NCBI RefSeq assembly: GCF_011455875.1
Contig: NZ_CP015031.1
Coordinates: forward strand, 1,655,405 to 1,719,404
Reading direction: 5' to 3'
Origin: Basfia succiniciproducens
GTDB taxonomy: Bacteria > Pseudomonadota > Gammaproteobacteria > Enterobacterales > Pasteurellaceae
DNA: 64,000 nucleotides
The notes beneath the pieces are model-generated. The model saw only the letters and a program-made list of their open reading frames with translations. It was not told the origin of the DNA and did no database searches. Made by a program: the position numbers and the translations under genes. This document shows positions 44,100 through 52,680 of the stretch, piece after piece. How positions within the stretch are numbered: the stretch's first letter is position 1; every line of letters starts with the position of its first letter.

Positions 44100-44117
44100 G
44101 GTGCGTGTGAACGCACC
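44100..44117. repeat. Short GC-rich hairpin GGTGCGT/ACGCACC
   Basis: GGTGCGT and ACGCACC pair around GTGA in an otherwise AT-rich 240-bp gap. This TAGGGTGCGT...ACGCACC unit resembles small interspersed hairpins found in several bacteria; no gene is associated. Confidence 0.6.
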
Positions 44118-44152
44118 ATTTCAATTATCGTTAATCCACATAAGGAAAGATT

Positions 44153-45094
44153 ATGACTATTTCAGCGCTCGACTTCTTCAAACGTGACGTCACTTTGCCC
44201 AACCAGTTAGACGGTTTGCCGCACAAATTATCCGATGTAACAGGCTTGCAAATCGGCTCGTTCAAAACCAATGACGGCGTGTCGCTAAACTATTGGAAAG
44301 CGGGCTCGGGCGAACCGTTGGTGTTCGTGCCTGGTTGGTCGTCAAACGGGGCGGAATACATCAATTTAATCCATTTGTTGAAAGATAAATTTACCGTTTA
44401 TGTGTTGGACCAACGCAATCACGGCTTGTCGGACAAAGTGAAATTCGGCAACCGTATCAGCCGTTTCGCAATGGATTTACACGAATTTTTCAACGCCGAA
44501 AATATTGAAAAAGCGCACTTGTGCGGCTGGTCGATGGGTTGTTCGGTGATTTGGGGCTATGTGGATTTGTTCGGTACCAGCCGTGTAGAAAAATTTGTGT
44601 TTATTGATGAAGCACCATCAATTTATTGTCATAGCAACTGGACGGAAGAAGAACGTATCAACGCTGGTGCATTTACCACCTCTGCCGAGATGATGATTGA
44701 TATGTATTACGGACGTGGCACGTGCAATATGTTGCAAGTAAATACGGATTTATTCAATTTCTACAACACGATTGATGCGCCGGCCTTTGAAAACTCAATG
44801 GCACTATGTGATCAAGTCTGCCCACACGATAAAGACGCATTGGAACAGGTATTGTTTGACCATATTCTGAACGACTGGCGAGATGTGCTTATCAATAAAA
44901 TCGACAAACCGACTTTAGTAGTGTCAGGCGAACACAGCAACTGGGTGGAAAGCCAACGCTGGATTGCCCAAACCGTGCCGAACAGTGAGGACTTGATTTA
45001 CGGCAAACACGAACACGGCGACCATTTCCTGCATTTGAAAATGCCGCAAAAATTCGCAGGCGAATTGACGGAATTTTTAAATAGAATGTCGTAA
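44153..45094 (+). CDS. Alpha/beta hydrolase
   Basis: A 313-residue alpha/beta hydrolase of the large COG0596 type. Oxyanion-strand motif LVFVPGWSSNGAEY (about 56-69), nucleophile elbow LCGWSMGCSV (Ser about 125), and catalytic His in the HEHGDHFLHL cluster near residue 291. No signal peptide. The gene stands alone with AAGGAAAG as ribosome site. The family includes non-haem haloperoxidase-like and C-C bond hydrolases; the substrate cannot be predicted. Confidence 0.88.
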   Translation: MTISALDFFKRDVTLPNQLDGLPHKLSDVTGLQIGSFKTNDGVSLNYWKAGSGEPLVFVPGWSSNGAEYINLIHLLKDKFTVYVLDQRNHGLSDKVKFGNRISRFAMDLHEFFNAENIEKAHLCGWSMGCSVIWGYVDLFGTSRVEKFVFIDEAPSIYCHSNWTEEERINAGAFTTSAEMMIDMYYGRGTCNMLQVNTDLFNFYNTIDAPAFENSMALCDQVCPHDKDALEQVLFDHILNDWRDVLINKIDKPTLVVSGEHSNWVESQRWIAQTVPNSEDLIYGKHEHGDHFLHLKMPQKFAGELTEFLNRMS

Positions 45095-45257
45095 TAAAAT
45101 CCATCATATTCAGCCTAAGTAGTAGCAAAACAAAAAGAGTTTCATAGGTAGCGCATTTTAAATAAAGCTGTTTTGGGCGAATAATCAATTAAAGTGCGGT
45201 CGTTTTTAGGCAAGTTTTTGTAAAAAAAACAACCGCTTGCATTCACAAAGGAAAACT

Positions 45258-46202
45258 ATGATTATCAACACAGGCGGGCGCACGGACACGGTGCATTATT
45301 ATTCGAAGTGGTTACTCAAACGCTTTGAAGAAGGCTATGTGCTGTCGCGTAATCCGCTGTTCCCGAATAAAGTTACCCGTTATGAATTGACTCCGGATAA
45401 AGTGGATTGCGTGGTGTTTTGTTCAAAGAATTACCGTCCAATTTTGCCGGATTTGCACAAAATCACCGATCGTTTTAACACCTATTTTCATTACACTATC
45501 ACTGCCTACGGCAAAGATATTGAGCCGGGCGTGCAGACCATTGAGAAAAGTGTTGAAACTCTGAAGCGGTTGGCAGACATTGTGGGTAAACAACGCATTG
45601 CCTGGCGTTATGATCCGGTGTTACTAACCGAAAAATATACTATCGAACGTCATTTGGAAACTTTTGATTATCTCGCTCGCGAGCTCACACCTTATGTGGA
45701 TCGTTGCATTTTTAGTTTTGTGGAAATGTATAAAAAATTAGCGGTGAATATGCCCGAAATTATTTTGCTCACGGATGAAGATAAACACCGTTTAGCAAAA
45801 GCTATGGGCGAAATTGCGCAACGTTACGGTTTATATCTACAAACTTGCGCGACCGAAGGCGATTTTTCCGCTTACGGCATTCACGGCTCGGGTTGTATGA
45901 CGCTTGATATTATCGGGCGTGCCAACGGCGTGAATTTTAAATCGCTTAAACATAAAGGCAACCGACAACATTGCGGTTGTGTGGAAAGTCGTGACATTGG
46001 TGCTTACGACAGTTGTCCCAGCGGTTGCAAATATTGTTATGCCAATAAAAGCCCCGCCAAAGCCCGTGCGATGCAGCAATATCACGATCCCGATTCGCCC
46101 TTATTGCTTGGACATTTGCGTGAAACCGATGTTGTCACACAAAGCACACAAAAGAGCTTTCTTGCCCCGCAGCAAATGGATTTAATTGGATTGTGGGGAT
46201 AA
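45258..46202 (+). CDS. DUF1848 family protein with C-terminal cysteine cluster
   Basis: A 314-residue soluble protein of the DUF1848 family. The N terminus reads MIINTGGRTDTVHYYSKWL and the C-terminal part contains CGCVESRDIGAYDSC and SGCKYCYAN: closely spaced cysteines that probably bind an iron-sulphur cluster, as in radical-SAM-like TIM-barrel proteins. The start at 45258 is set by AAAGGAAA; a longer in-frame start is possible but unsupported. The function is unknown. A Haemophilus-type uptake signal lies upstream (45192-45200). Confidence 0.88.
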   Translation: MIINTGGRTDTVHYYSKWLLKRFEEGYVLSRNPLFPNKVTRYELTPDKVDCVVFCSKNYRPILPDLHKITDRFNTYFHYTITAYGKDIEPGVQTIEKSVETLKRLADIVGKQRIAWRYDPVLLTEKYTIERHLETFDYLARELTPYVDRCIFSFVEMYKKLAVNMPEIILLTDEDKHRLAKAMGEIAQRYGLYLQTCATEGDFSAYGIHGSGCMTLDIIGRANGVNFKSLKHKGNRQHCGCVESRDIGAYDSCPSGCKYCYANKSPAKARAMQQYHDPDSPLLLGHLRETDVVTQSTQKSFLAPQQMDLIGLWG

Positions 46203-46300
46203 TTTAAACAAGCCATAATTCCACCACCATCTGAAATTCCTTAGAGTTTCCCTTACAATTCGGATAGAACTCCACTCTAAGGGAATGACAAAATGCTAAC

Positions 46301-46320
46301 CTAGGGTATACGTACCCTAG
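46301..46320. repeat. Perfect 20-bp palindrome-like hairpin
   Basis: CTAGGGTA and TACCCTAG are exact complements around TACG, in the gap between the DUF1848 gene and the convergent cupin gene. No T run follows, so it may be a protein-binding site or terminus remnant rather than a terminator. Confidence 0.6.
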
Positions 46321-46393
46321 ATCGTTTAAGAAAAACCAAGCGGTCGAATTCTGGAAAAACTTTGCTAAACCCGACCGCACTTTTCTATTTCAT

Positions 46394-47470
46394 CTATTTC
46401 AACTTCGCATATTCCTCGTCGGACACCCGTTCCGCCCATTCATTACTGGTGTTTTCCCCTTCAATTTCTACGGCTAGATGTTGGAACCAGGAGTCTTTGG
46501 CTGCGCCGTGCCAGTGTTTGACATTGGCGGGGATATGTACCACATCGCCCGGTTTGAGTTCTTGTGCCGGTTTGCCCCATTCCTGATAATAGCCGCGTCC
46601 TGCGGTGACGATTAGCATTTGTCCGCCGCCTTTGGTGGCGTGATGGATATGCCAGTCGTTGCGGCAACTTGGCTCAAAGGTTACGTTGAACATTTTTACC
46701 TGTTCGGTAGAAACCGGATAAAGATAGCTTTTGCCGGTGAAATATTGCGCGTAGGCATCATTCGGTTCGCCGATGGGGAATTGGCTGAGTTGTGGCAAGC
46801 CAGACGGTTGAATGGCTTTGATGGCTGCGATTTGTTCGTCGTTTACGCCGTTTTTCTTGCTGATACCGATATGTGCGTTAAGCTGGCTTTCCACACCTTG
46901 CAAATGGCTTAATGCGCCGACTGTCACGATTTCGCGCTCTTGCCAGTTAAGCAGATCGCTGGCAAAAATATCGCCGAATAAATGGGTTTTTAAATAGCGG
47001 TCAATTTCCGGTGATAGTGCCGAAATATCCACTTTTTGTCCAGTGAGTTCGGTTTGGGTTTGGCTGCCGAGTGCCAGAATATCGGTGTTTGCCGGCAATG
47101 GGGTGGCGGTTTTGCCCTGTTCGCTTTTTAAGCCTTTTGCTTCACGTTCTTTTACCGTTTCAGCTAAGGCGTTTAAGGCATTTAAGCTGCGCGGAAAGCC
47201 GGTATAAGCATAAAGTTGCACCATAGCGTCTTTAATTTCGTTTACGCTTAAACCGCTATCCAACGCCTGATTGACTGCGGTTTTCAAACTGTCTATATCG
47301 CCGGTTGCGGTAAAGGCACCGATTTGTGCCAGACTAAGTTGGCGTGCTGAAAGTGTCATTTGCTTTACTCCTTGAGTGGTTTGTGCGGCGGATTGCGTGT
47401 CAGCGGCAAACATTGTCGTTGGCAGAGAAAGCGCGCTTGCTATAAAAAGAATTTTGCTCAGTTTTTTCAT
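46394..47470 (-). CDS. Exported carboxymuconolactone decarboxylase-like/cupin fusion protein
   Basis: A 358-residue protein with a Sec signal peptide (MKKLSKILFIASALSLPTT, cleavage near AADT), two AhpD/CMD-like helical domains (about 40-105, with DAMVQLYAYTGFPRSLNAL; about 145-215) and a C-terminal cupin (about 250-335, with WHIHHATKGGGQML and HIPANVKHWHGA supplying metal-binding His). I start at the ATG at 47470 rather than the GTG nine bases upstream. It is the last gene of a five-gene operon of export-tagged or redox enzymes. The cysteine pair typical of AhpD seems absent. Confidence 0.87.
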   Translation of the reverse strand: MKKLSKILFIASALSLPTTMFAADTQSAAQTTQGVKQMTLSARQLSLAQIGAFTATGDIDSLKTAVNQALDSGLSVNEIKDAMVQLYAYTGFPRSLNALNALAETVKEREAKGLKSEQGKTATPLPANTDILALGSQTQTELTGQKVDISALSPEIDRYLKTHLFGDIFASDLLNWQEREIVTVGALSHLQGVESQLNAHIGISKKNGVNDEQIAAIKAIQPSGLPQLSQFPIGEPNDAYAQYFTGKSYLYPVSTEQVKMFNVTFEPSCRNDWHIHHATKGGGQMLIVTAGRGYYQEWGKPAQELKPGDVVHIPANVKHWHGAAKDSWFQHLAVEIEGENTSNEWAERVSDEEYAKLK

Positions 47471-47490
47471 CGCTTTCACCCTTTGTATCG

Positions 47491-47859
47491 TTAGCGCGGA
47501 ATAACCTCCACCGTCGCCGCACGGCTGCCGGCGCTTATCATATGGCTCATATATCGGCTTGAGCTATATTTGGTGCGGTAAGCGTCGTCGATTTTTTGGT
47601 TCAACGCTTCATCTTTAATCGGTTCGAATTTCACCTCTAACACCTGACCTATGGCGTGAATTTTGCCGGCTTTTTGCGCAAGGGCGGATTGATACCAGCG
47701 GGAATTGGTGCCGTAATAGGCGCGCACGAATAAACGCCCGTCCACCGCCACTTCCCAAATCCAGGTCGGGGTGCCGGTGCTGGTCATATCCGGATGAAAT
47801 GGGGCGATTTTCAGATCGTCCGCTTGACAGATTTGCTTTAATGTATTGCTATCCCACAT
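47491..47859 (-). CDS. DUF2255 family protein
   Basis: A 122-residue protein of the DUF2255 family: MTSTGTPTWIWEVAVDGRLF (about 25-44), RAYYGTNSRWYQSA (about 46-60). The fold resembles split-barrel flavin or nitroreductase-like proteins (deazaflavin-type), but the biochemical role is unknown. AGAAGGAG precedes the ATG. It is 33 bp downstream of the esterase gene and 20 bp upstream of the cupin gene in one operon. Confidence 0.88.
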   Translation of the reverse strand: MWDSNTLKQICQADDLKIAPFHPDMTSTGTPTWIWEVAVDGRLFVRAYYGTNSRWYQSALAQKAGKIHAIGQVLEVKFEPIKDEALNQKIDDAYRTKYSSSRYMSHMISAGSRAATVEVIPR

Positions 47860-47892
47860 TTTTTTCTCCTTCTCTAAACAGAGGAATTATTA

Positions 47893-48939
47893 CTATTTTG
47901 CCAACATTTGTTGGATCGCATTGGTGCGCGCCAGCTTGTAAGCCAGCGTTTGCGACGCATTCGGGTTGAATATTTCAAAGGCGTGATAAACACCGGAAAC
48001 CAGCTGTAAATCCGTCGGCACGCCCGCTTGTACCAGGCGGTTGGCATAATCCATATCTTCATTGGCAAATAGATCCAAGCTACCTACCATCATATAGGTA
48101 GGCGGTAAACCGGCGAGATCCGTGGCGGTTGCCGCCGAATAGTAAGGCATTTCCGCTTGCGCAATAGTTTGCCCGCCGCGCAAAGTCTCCCAGCCGATAC
48201 GGTTAAATTCCGCCGTCCACACATAGCCGCCGGTATAAGGTGTGTTGTACAGGCTTTGAGGGGTGCCGGTGCGATAATCCAGCATCGGATAAATTAAGAC
48301 CTGTCCCGCCAGTTTGAACTCGCCTTTATCGCGCACTTTCAGTGCTAAACGAGCCGCCAGCCCGCCGCCGGCACTCTCGCCCATAATCACCACTTTATTG
48401 GTGTCGGCATTGAGTTTTTGCCCGTTCTTAAACAGATAGGCCAAGCCGTGATAAGCGTCATCAATATCGGCAGGGTAAGGCGTTTGGCTTGCCAAGCGGT
48501 ATTCCACACTGACCACCACCGCCTTATTGAGATCCGCCAGCTCCGCCAACGCTGCATTGTTTTGGCGGGCATTGCCGAATAAGTAACCGCCGCCGTGCAT
48601 AAAATAGATCACCGGCAATTTTTCATTTTTTGCTGTTGCCGGACGGTAAATGTAGAGATCTACCGCCGGTTGCGCCTCTTGCGCCGGTGCGGTAATTTTC
48701 TCATTCGGTTGCACCGCTGATTGCTCAGCCGCCTGTAAAAACGCCGCGTTTAATTCGGCAAGCTTGGCTTTGTCCTGCAATTGTTCTGGAGTGAAGCGCA
48801 CGCTTTCCAGCAAACTCAAATCACGAAATTCCGATGCTAGCAGAGGATAGGACGGATGATTTTTGCCTCCATCGGCGGCGACATTCAACGCCACTCCGAG
48901 GCTTAACAAAAGTGCGGTTAGTTTTAGCAAGATTTTCAT
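47893..48939 (-). CDS. Exported alpha/beta hydrolase (HSL/Aes-like carboxylesterase)
   Basis: A 348-residue esterase with a Sec signal peptide (MKILLKLTALLLSLGVALNVAA, in part; cleavage near residue 22). Motifs of the hormone-sensitive-lipase group are clear: YFMHGGGYLFG (oxyanion hole, about 111-121), VIMGESAGGGLA (Ser about 185), the catalytic Asp in VGSLDLFANE (about 285) and His in GVYHAFEIF (about 316). It should hydrolyse short acyl esters in the periplasm. Part of the operon 50421-46394. A Haemophilus-type uptake signal is at the 5' end of the gene (48910-48918). Confidence 0.92.
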   Translation of the reverse strand: MKILLKLTALLLSLGVALNVAADGGKNHPSYPLLASEFRDLSLLESVRFTPEQLQDKAKLAELNAAFLQAAEQSAVQPNEKITAPAQEAQPAVDLYIYRPATAKNEKLPVIYFMHGGGYLFGNARQNNAALAELADLNKAVVVSVEYRLASQTPYPADIDDAYHGLAYLFKNGQKLNADTNKVVIMGESAGGGLAARLALKVRDKGEFKLAGQVLIYPMLDYRTGTPQSLYNTPYTGGYVWTAEFNRIGWETLRGGQTIAQAEMPYYSAATATDLAGLPPTYMMVGSLDLFANEDMDYANRLVQAGVPTDLQLVSGVYHAFEIFNPNASQTLAYKLARTNAIQQMLAK

Positions 48940-48994
48940 AAATTACTCCTGCGGTTTAATTTAGGGATTGGGGTGAGATTTAGCCCACCATCTA

Positions 48995-49585
48995 TCACTG
49001 CGTAAGCCGTTCAATCAACTGCTGTTGATAATTCGCTAATTCACTGCTTCTGACGCCTTGAAACACCAACGGCGGTAAATAGGTCATACCGCAATGCAGG
49101 GCGCTGGCTTTCATTGGTAGGAACACATCCGCCAGCTCTACGCCGACTCGCCCGTTTTTGCCATAGGTTTCGTTTCCGCCCGCGGCAGTGGAAACCACCA
49201 ACATTTCTTTGCCCTGCCACAAGCCCGGTCCGACGCTGCCCCAAGTCTCATTCAGATAGGCTTTCATCATCGGCGTGATATTGAACCAGTGGGTTGGGAA
49301 GATAAAGACCACGCGGTCGTGGGCGCGCATAATGCGGCGTTCCTCATCGCCTTTAACGGCGCGGGTATCAAAGCCGTAAATGGTTTCCAGATTACGCACC
49401 GTCACGCCTTCCACGGTTTCCGCTGCCTGTTGTAAGCCTTTGATAAAGGTGGAACTTTCGGGATAGGGATGGGAAACAATCACCAAAGTCTTTTTGCTCG
49501 GCGTTTTCGCCTGCGCACGACCAAAAGGCATAGCGGCTGCGGCGGCAAGAGCCGCGCCCGCTTTCAGTAAATTTCTACGGTTCAT
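48995..49585 (-). CDS. Tat-exported flavodoxin-like NAD(P)H:quinone oxidoreductase
   Basis: A 196-residue protein starting at MNRRNLLKAGAALAAAAA (in part), a twin-arginine signal with RRNLLK, so the folded flavoprotein is exported. GGAGAGGA precedes this ATG (49585); the longer frame upstream lacks support. The flavodoxin-like domain shows VIVSHPYPESSTF (phosphate loop), FPTHWFNITPMMKAYLNE and STAAGGNETYG, as in KefF/MdaB-type quinone reductases. Periplasmic members of this family are uncommon. It is second in the operon after the SDR gene. Confidence 0.9.
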   Translation of the reverse strand: MNRRNLLKAGAALAAAAAMPFGRAQAKTPSKKTLVIVSHPYPESSTFIKGLQQAAETVEGVTVRNLETIYGFDTRAVKGDEERRIMRAHDRVVFIFPTHWFNITPMMKAYLNETWGSVGPGLWQGKEMLVVSTAAGGNETYGKNGRVGVELADVFLPMKASALHCGMTYLPPLVFQGVRSSELANYQQQLIERLTQ

Positions 49586-49639
49586 ATATTCCTCTCCTAA
49601 GGTGGAGTATCTACATTTGCAAAATGTTGATAAAAAACG

Positions 49640-49648
49640 ACCGCTTGT
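49640..49648 (-). repeat. Actinobacillus-type uptake signal between SDR and flavoprotein genes
   Basis: ACCGCTTGT, the exact complement of ACAAGCGGT, in the short gap between two operon genes. Confidence 0.65.
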
Positions 49649-49671
49649 ATGGCGACAAACGGTCAGAAACA

Positions 49672-50421
49672 TTACCAAGGCTGAGTGGTCGGTCCGATGG
49701 TGAACTCACTCACATTGGTGTCATCCGGTTGGCTTAAGGCAAAAGCAACTACGTTAGCAACGCGCTCCGCCGGAATCTCATAGGTATCGTAAAGTTGGCG
49801 ATAGCCCTGAGAGGTTGCATCATCAGTAATACCCGCCACCAATTCAGACTGTACCGCCGCAGGATAAATGGTCGCGGTGCGAATATTGGTGCCCGCTTGC
49901 GCGCTTTCCATTCTCAAGCCTTCCATAATCGCTTTGACCGCCCATTTGGTACCGCAATATACCGTACCGCCGGGATACACTTTCAAACCCGCCACGGAAG
50001 ATGTCGCCAATACGTGCCCTGATTTCTGCGCTTCAAAGGTCGGCAACACTGCCGCAATCCCGTTCAACACGCCTTTGATATTGACGTCGATCATACGATT
50101 CCAGTTATCGGTTTCCAATGCGGAAAGCGGTGCGCTCGGCATCAAACCGGCATTTAAGAAAATCGCATCCACTTTACCGAAGGCGGATTTCGCCAATTCG
50201 ACCAAGGCTTGGTTGTCTTCGGGTTTCACCACATCGGTAACCCGATATACCGCTTCACCGCCTTTGGCTTTAATATTGTCGGCAATGGCTTTTAATTGCG
50301 CTTCACGACGCGCCGCCAGCACGATTTTCGCCCCCTGTTCCGCTAATTTATAAGCGGTCGCTTCGCCGATACCGGAGGACGCACCGGTGATGATAACGAC
50401 TTTACCTTGAATATTGTTCAT
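49672..50421 (-). CDS. Short-chain dehydrogenase/reductase
   Basis: A 249-residue classical SDR: cofactor loop TGASSGIGEA (about 14-21), AARREAQ (suggesting NADP preference), NAGLMPSAP (about 90), catalytic Ser in TSSVAGLKV (about 142) and YxxxK in VYCGTKWA (Tyr about 155, Lys 159). Close to YdfG/clavulanate-dehydrogenase-like members. It reduces an aldehyde or ketone. It heads a five-gene operon running leftwards to the cupin gene. Confidence 0.94.
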   Translation of the reverse strand: MNNIQGKVVIITGASSGIGEATAYKLAEQGAKIVLAARREAQLKAIADNIKAKGGEAVYRVTDVVKPEDNQALVELAKSAFGKVDAIFLNAGLMPSAPLSALETDNWNRMIDVNIKGVLNGIAAVLPTFEAQKSGHVLATSSVAGLKVYPGGTVYCGTKWAVKAIMEGLRMESAQAGTNIRTATIYPAAVQSELVAGITDDATSQGYRQLYDTYEIPAERVANVVAFALSQPDDTNVSEFTIGPTTQPW

Positions 50422-50593
50422 AATCCGTTTCCTCTTTGTGTGATAATCAGTTTGAGTATACGCCCGTTTTTTATTCGTTTGTATTATGAATTTCCGAATT
50501 CACTATTAGGTAGAAACGAATAATTTACAGGATTGATATAAATATCATAACGCGGTCTTAAATTCCCAAAAATGAATAAAATCAGAAAACAGA

Positions 50594-50615
50594 ATTCCGG
50601 AAAGTGAGATTATGA
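50594..50615 (+). pseudogene. Leftover leader of a deleted LysR-type gene
   Basis: ATTCCGGAAAGTGAGATTATGA matches the ribosome site and start region of the LysR gene at 51683 (51665-51686) at 20 of 22 bases. The bases after the ATG do not continue the gene. It lies where a divergent regulator of the SDR operon would be expected. Confidence 0.55.
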
Positions 50616-50676
50616 GAATATGCTTTTGCAAGTGGTAGGGTAGGAATCCTACACCTTTAAACATTCCACAATCATT

Positions 50677-51528
50677 TTAAATAACTGTGAATGCCGCTTG
50701 TTGAGCGGAATCTTCACTATCTCGACGATAATGGGAATCCGGCTGTTTATTGAAAAAATATCCGCCGCTGGTTTGTGCGGCGGGATCGGTTCCCTCCGCA
50801 AGCCAGACCAAGGTTTCATAGGCTTGACGTAGCGGATCAGGCGCGCTGCCGCCGCTCATTTTAGTCCCGACCCAGCCCGGATGCATCGCATTGACCCGCA
50901 CCTTCGACCAACGCACCGCCAAACTTTTCGCCAAGGTCAGCAGCTGCAGTTTGCTGTCGCTGTATCCTACATTTCCCGCATTGAATGCGTCTAAGCGGAG
51001 TTCGCCGCCGTTGTGCATATTGGAGCTGACATAAATCAGAGTTTGCGGTTGAGTGATTTTTGCCGTCAATACGTAAGGCGCAAGCAAATTGATCTGGAAA
51101 ATGTTTTCGCCGCGGTAAACGCCGGCATTGTGAATAATTACATCAAACCGTCCGAGGGCATTGACTTGAGCGGCAATTTTGTCCACTTCATCGGGTTTTG
51201 CCAAATCGCCGATAACCACATGCTTTATTTCGGGTAAATCCCGTTTCACATCAGCGGCACGTTTGGCGTCTCTGGCATGCGCCACCACTTCGTAACCTTT
51301 TGCCAACAGCATTTTAGCCGTCAGCTCGCCGATACCGGCGGAAGAACCGGTAATAAAAATCCGTTTTGCCGGTTTCGGATTGAGCGGACGGATATGTTTC
51401 TCAATATATTCCATTTCCGCCGCCACTTCTTCGGTGTTGTAGCTGCCCACACCGTATTTTGTCTGTGCCATAGTTACCTCTGTGAGAATCAGCCCGCTAA
51501 ACAGGGTCAGGATTATTTTTTTGAACAT
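50677..51528 (-). CDS. Short-chain dehydrogenase/reductase with N-terminal signal-like segment
   Basis: A 283-residue SDR with about 40 extra N-terminal residues, including a hydrophobic signal-like stretch (MFKKIILTLFSGLILTEVTMA), suggesting export or membrane attachment, which is unusual for a nucleotide-dependent enzyme. The Rossmann motif is TGSSAGIGEL (about 60-69), then HNAGVYRGE, the catalytic Ser in YVSSNMHNGG, and YSDSK (Tyr and Lys). It is divergent from the LysR gene at 51683 and presumably regulated by it. A start inside the sequence (MEYIEK, about residue 39) would give a cytosolic protein. Confidence 0.86.
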   Translation of the reverse strand: MFKKIILTLFSGLILTEVTMAQTKYGVGSYNTEEVAAEMEYIEKHIRPLNPKPAKRIFITGSSAGIGELTAKMLLAKGYEVVAHARDAKRAADVKRDLPEIKHVVIGDLAKPDEVDKIAAQVNALGRFDVIIHNAGVYRGENIFQINLLAPYVLTAKITQPQTLIYVSSNMHNGGELRLDAFNAGNVGYSDSKLQLLTLAKSLAVRWSKVRVNAMHPGWVGTKMSGGSAPDPLRQAYETLVWLAEGTDPAAQTSGGYFFNKQPDSHYRRDSEDSAQQAAFTVI

Positions 51529-51682
51529 GATTTTACCTATTGTGTTGCCGGAATTTGCAGTATAACGACATTCAATGTAACAAAATATGCAGTTTTATTC
51601 TATCACTGTGCCGAAGATTGCATTTTCATATTTATTCCATAAAATGAAGACAGCCAAATCATTTATTCCGGAGAATGAGATT

Positions 51683-52573
51683 ATGAACCGATTAGACGCC
51701 CTTAAATATTTTATTGTAGCGGCGGAAACGCTGAGTTTTAAATCGACGGCAAGCCGGTTTTCGGTGTCCCCTCAGGTGATTACAAGGGTAATTTCCGAGT
51801 TGGAAGGAGAGTTGGGCGAACAGTTGTTTAAACGCAATACCCGAGCTATTCGGATAACGGATTTCGGTAGTCGGTTTTTAGCCGATGCCATTGCTTTTTT
51901 ACAGCAGGAAGAGCGGTTATTCGGCGGCGTAAAAACTGCGGAAGAGAGCCTTTCCGGCTTAGTGCGGATTACGTTACCGCCTTCCGATTATGCGGATAAA
52001 ATTTTATTGCGATTGCTAACCGCACTTGCGCCCTATCCGGATATTCAGATTGACTGGCGCACGGATTTCGATACGCTCAAAGCGGTGGATGACCAAATTG
52101 ATATCGGTATTCGCATCAGCCGCACGCCCGAAGATCATTGGGTGGCGAAAAAGATTACTGACCTACAAGAGCCTATCGTGGCAGCACCAAGTCTTATCGC
52201 TAAAACCGGATTGCCAAAAGACGTTTTTGATTTAGCCGCCAATTTTCCGGTAGGCTATATTTTAAATCCTAAGACCGGCAAAGTATGGGACTGGATGATG
52301 GGTGAACAACCCATAATTCTAACTAAGCCGACGGTTATCACCAGCGATATTAAAAGCTTGTTACCGGCGGTCTTATCCGGCAGGATTTTCGCGCCGATAA
52401 TGTATCATGACTGTAAATCCTATCTTGATTCCGGCGAGTTACAAGTAGTCTTCTCTAATGAGGAAACCTTGATTTGGGGAATTTACCTCTACCGTCCTTA
52501 TCAAACCATTACTCCCAAACGGGTGTTGCTGGTATTTGAGTTATTGGAGAAAATTTTAGAAGAAGGGTTTTAA
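51683..52573 (+). CDS. LysR-family regulator divergent from SDR gene
   Basis: A 296-residue LysR protein starting at 51683 (GGAGAATGAG upstream); an in-frame extension of 32 residues is not protein-like. Helix-turn-helix about 5-62 (STASRFSVSPQVITRVISEL), then the substrate-binding domain and the LYRPYQTITPKRV end shared with the regulators at 3772 and 33142. It probably controls the divergent SDR gene and itself. A Haemophilus-type uptake signal lies inside (52019-52027). Confidence 0.92.
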   Translation: MNRLDALKYFIVAAETLSFKSTASRFSVSPQVITRVISELEGELGEQLFKRNTRAIRITDFGSRFLADAIAFLQQEERLFGGVKTAEESLSGLVRITLPPSDYADKILLRLLTALAPYPDIQIDWRTDFDTLKAVDDQIDIGIRISRTPEDHWVAKKITDLQEPIVAAPSLIAKTGLPKDVFDLAANFPVGYILNPKTGKVWDWMMGEQPIILTKPTVITSDIKSLLPAVLSGRIFAPIMYHDCKSYLDSGELQVVFSNEETLIWGIYLYRPYQTITPKRVLLVFELLEKILEEGF

Positions 52574-52614
52574 TAGAAGAAGTTAGAACAGGCATTTTCG
52601 AAACGTCTTGCAAA

Positions 52615-52662
52615 TGCAAAAGTGCGGTAAAAAAAATCGTTATTTTTGACCGCACTTTTGCA
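52615..52662. terminator. Inverted uptake-signal pair acting as bidirectional terminator
   Basis: TGCAAAAGTGCGGT (52615-52628) and ACCGCACTTTTGCA (52649-52662) are perfect 14-bp complements between convergent genes. Both contain the exact Haemophilus-type signal. Confidence 0.9.
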
Positions 52663-52680
52663 CATCGCGGAATGATTAAA

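Noticed and set aside
46219..46290. Imperfect inverted repeat ATTCCTTAGAGT/ACTCTAAGGGAAT as insertion-sequence ends
   Set aside because: No transposase, no target duplication seen and only about 35 bp apart.
52615..52662. Inverted AAGTGCGGT pairs as novel regulatory hairpins
   Set aside because: Known behaviour of Haemophilus-type uptake signals, which often double as terminators.
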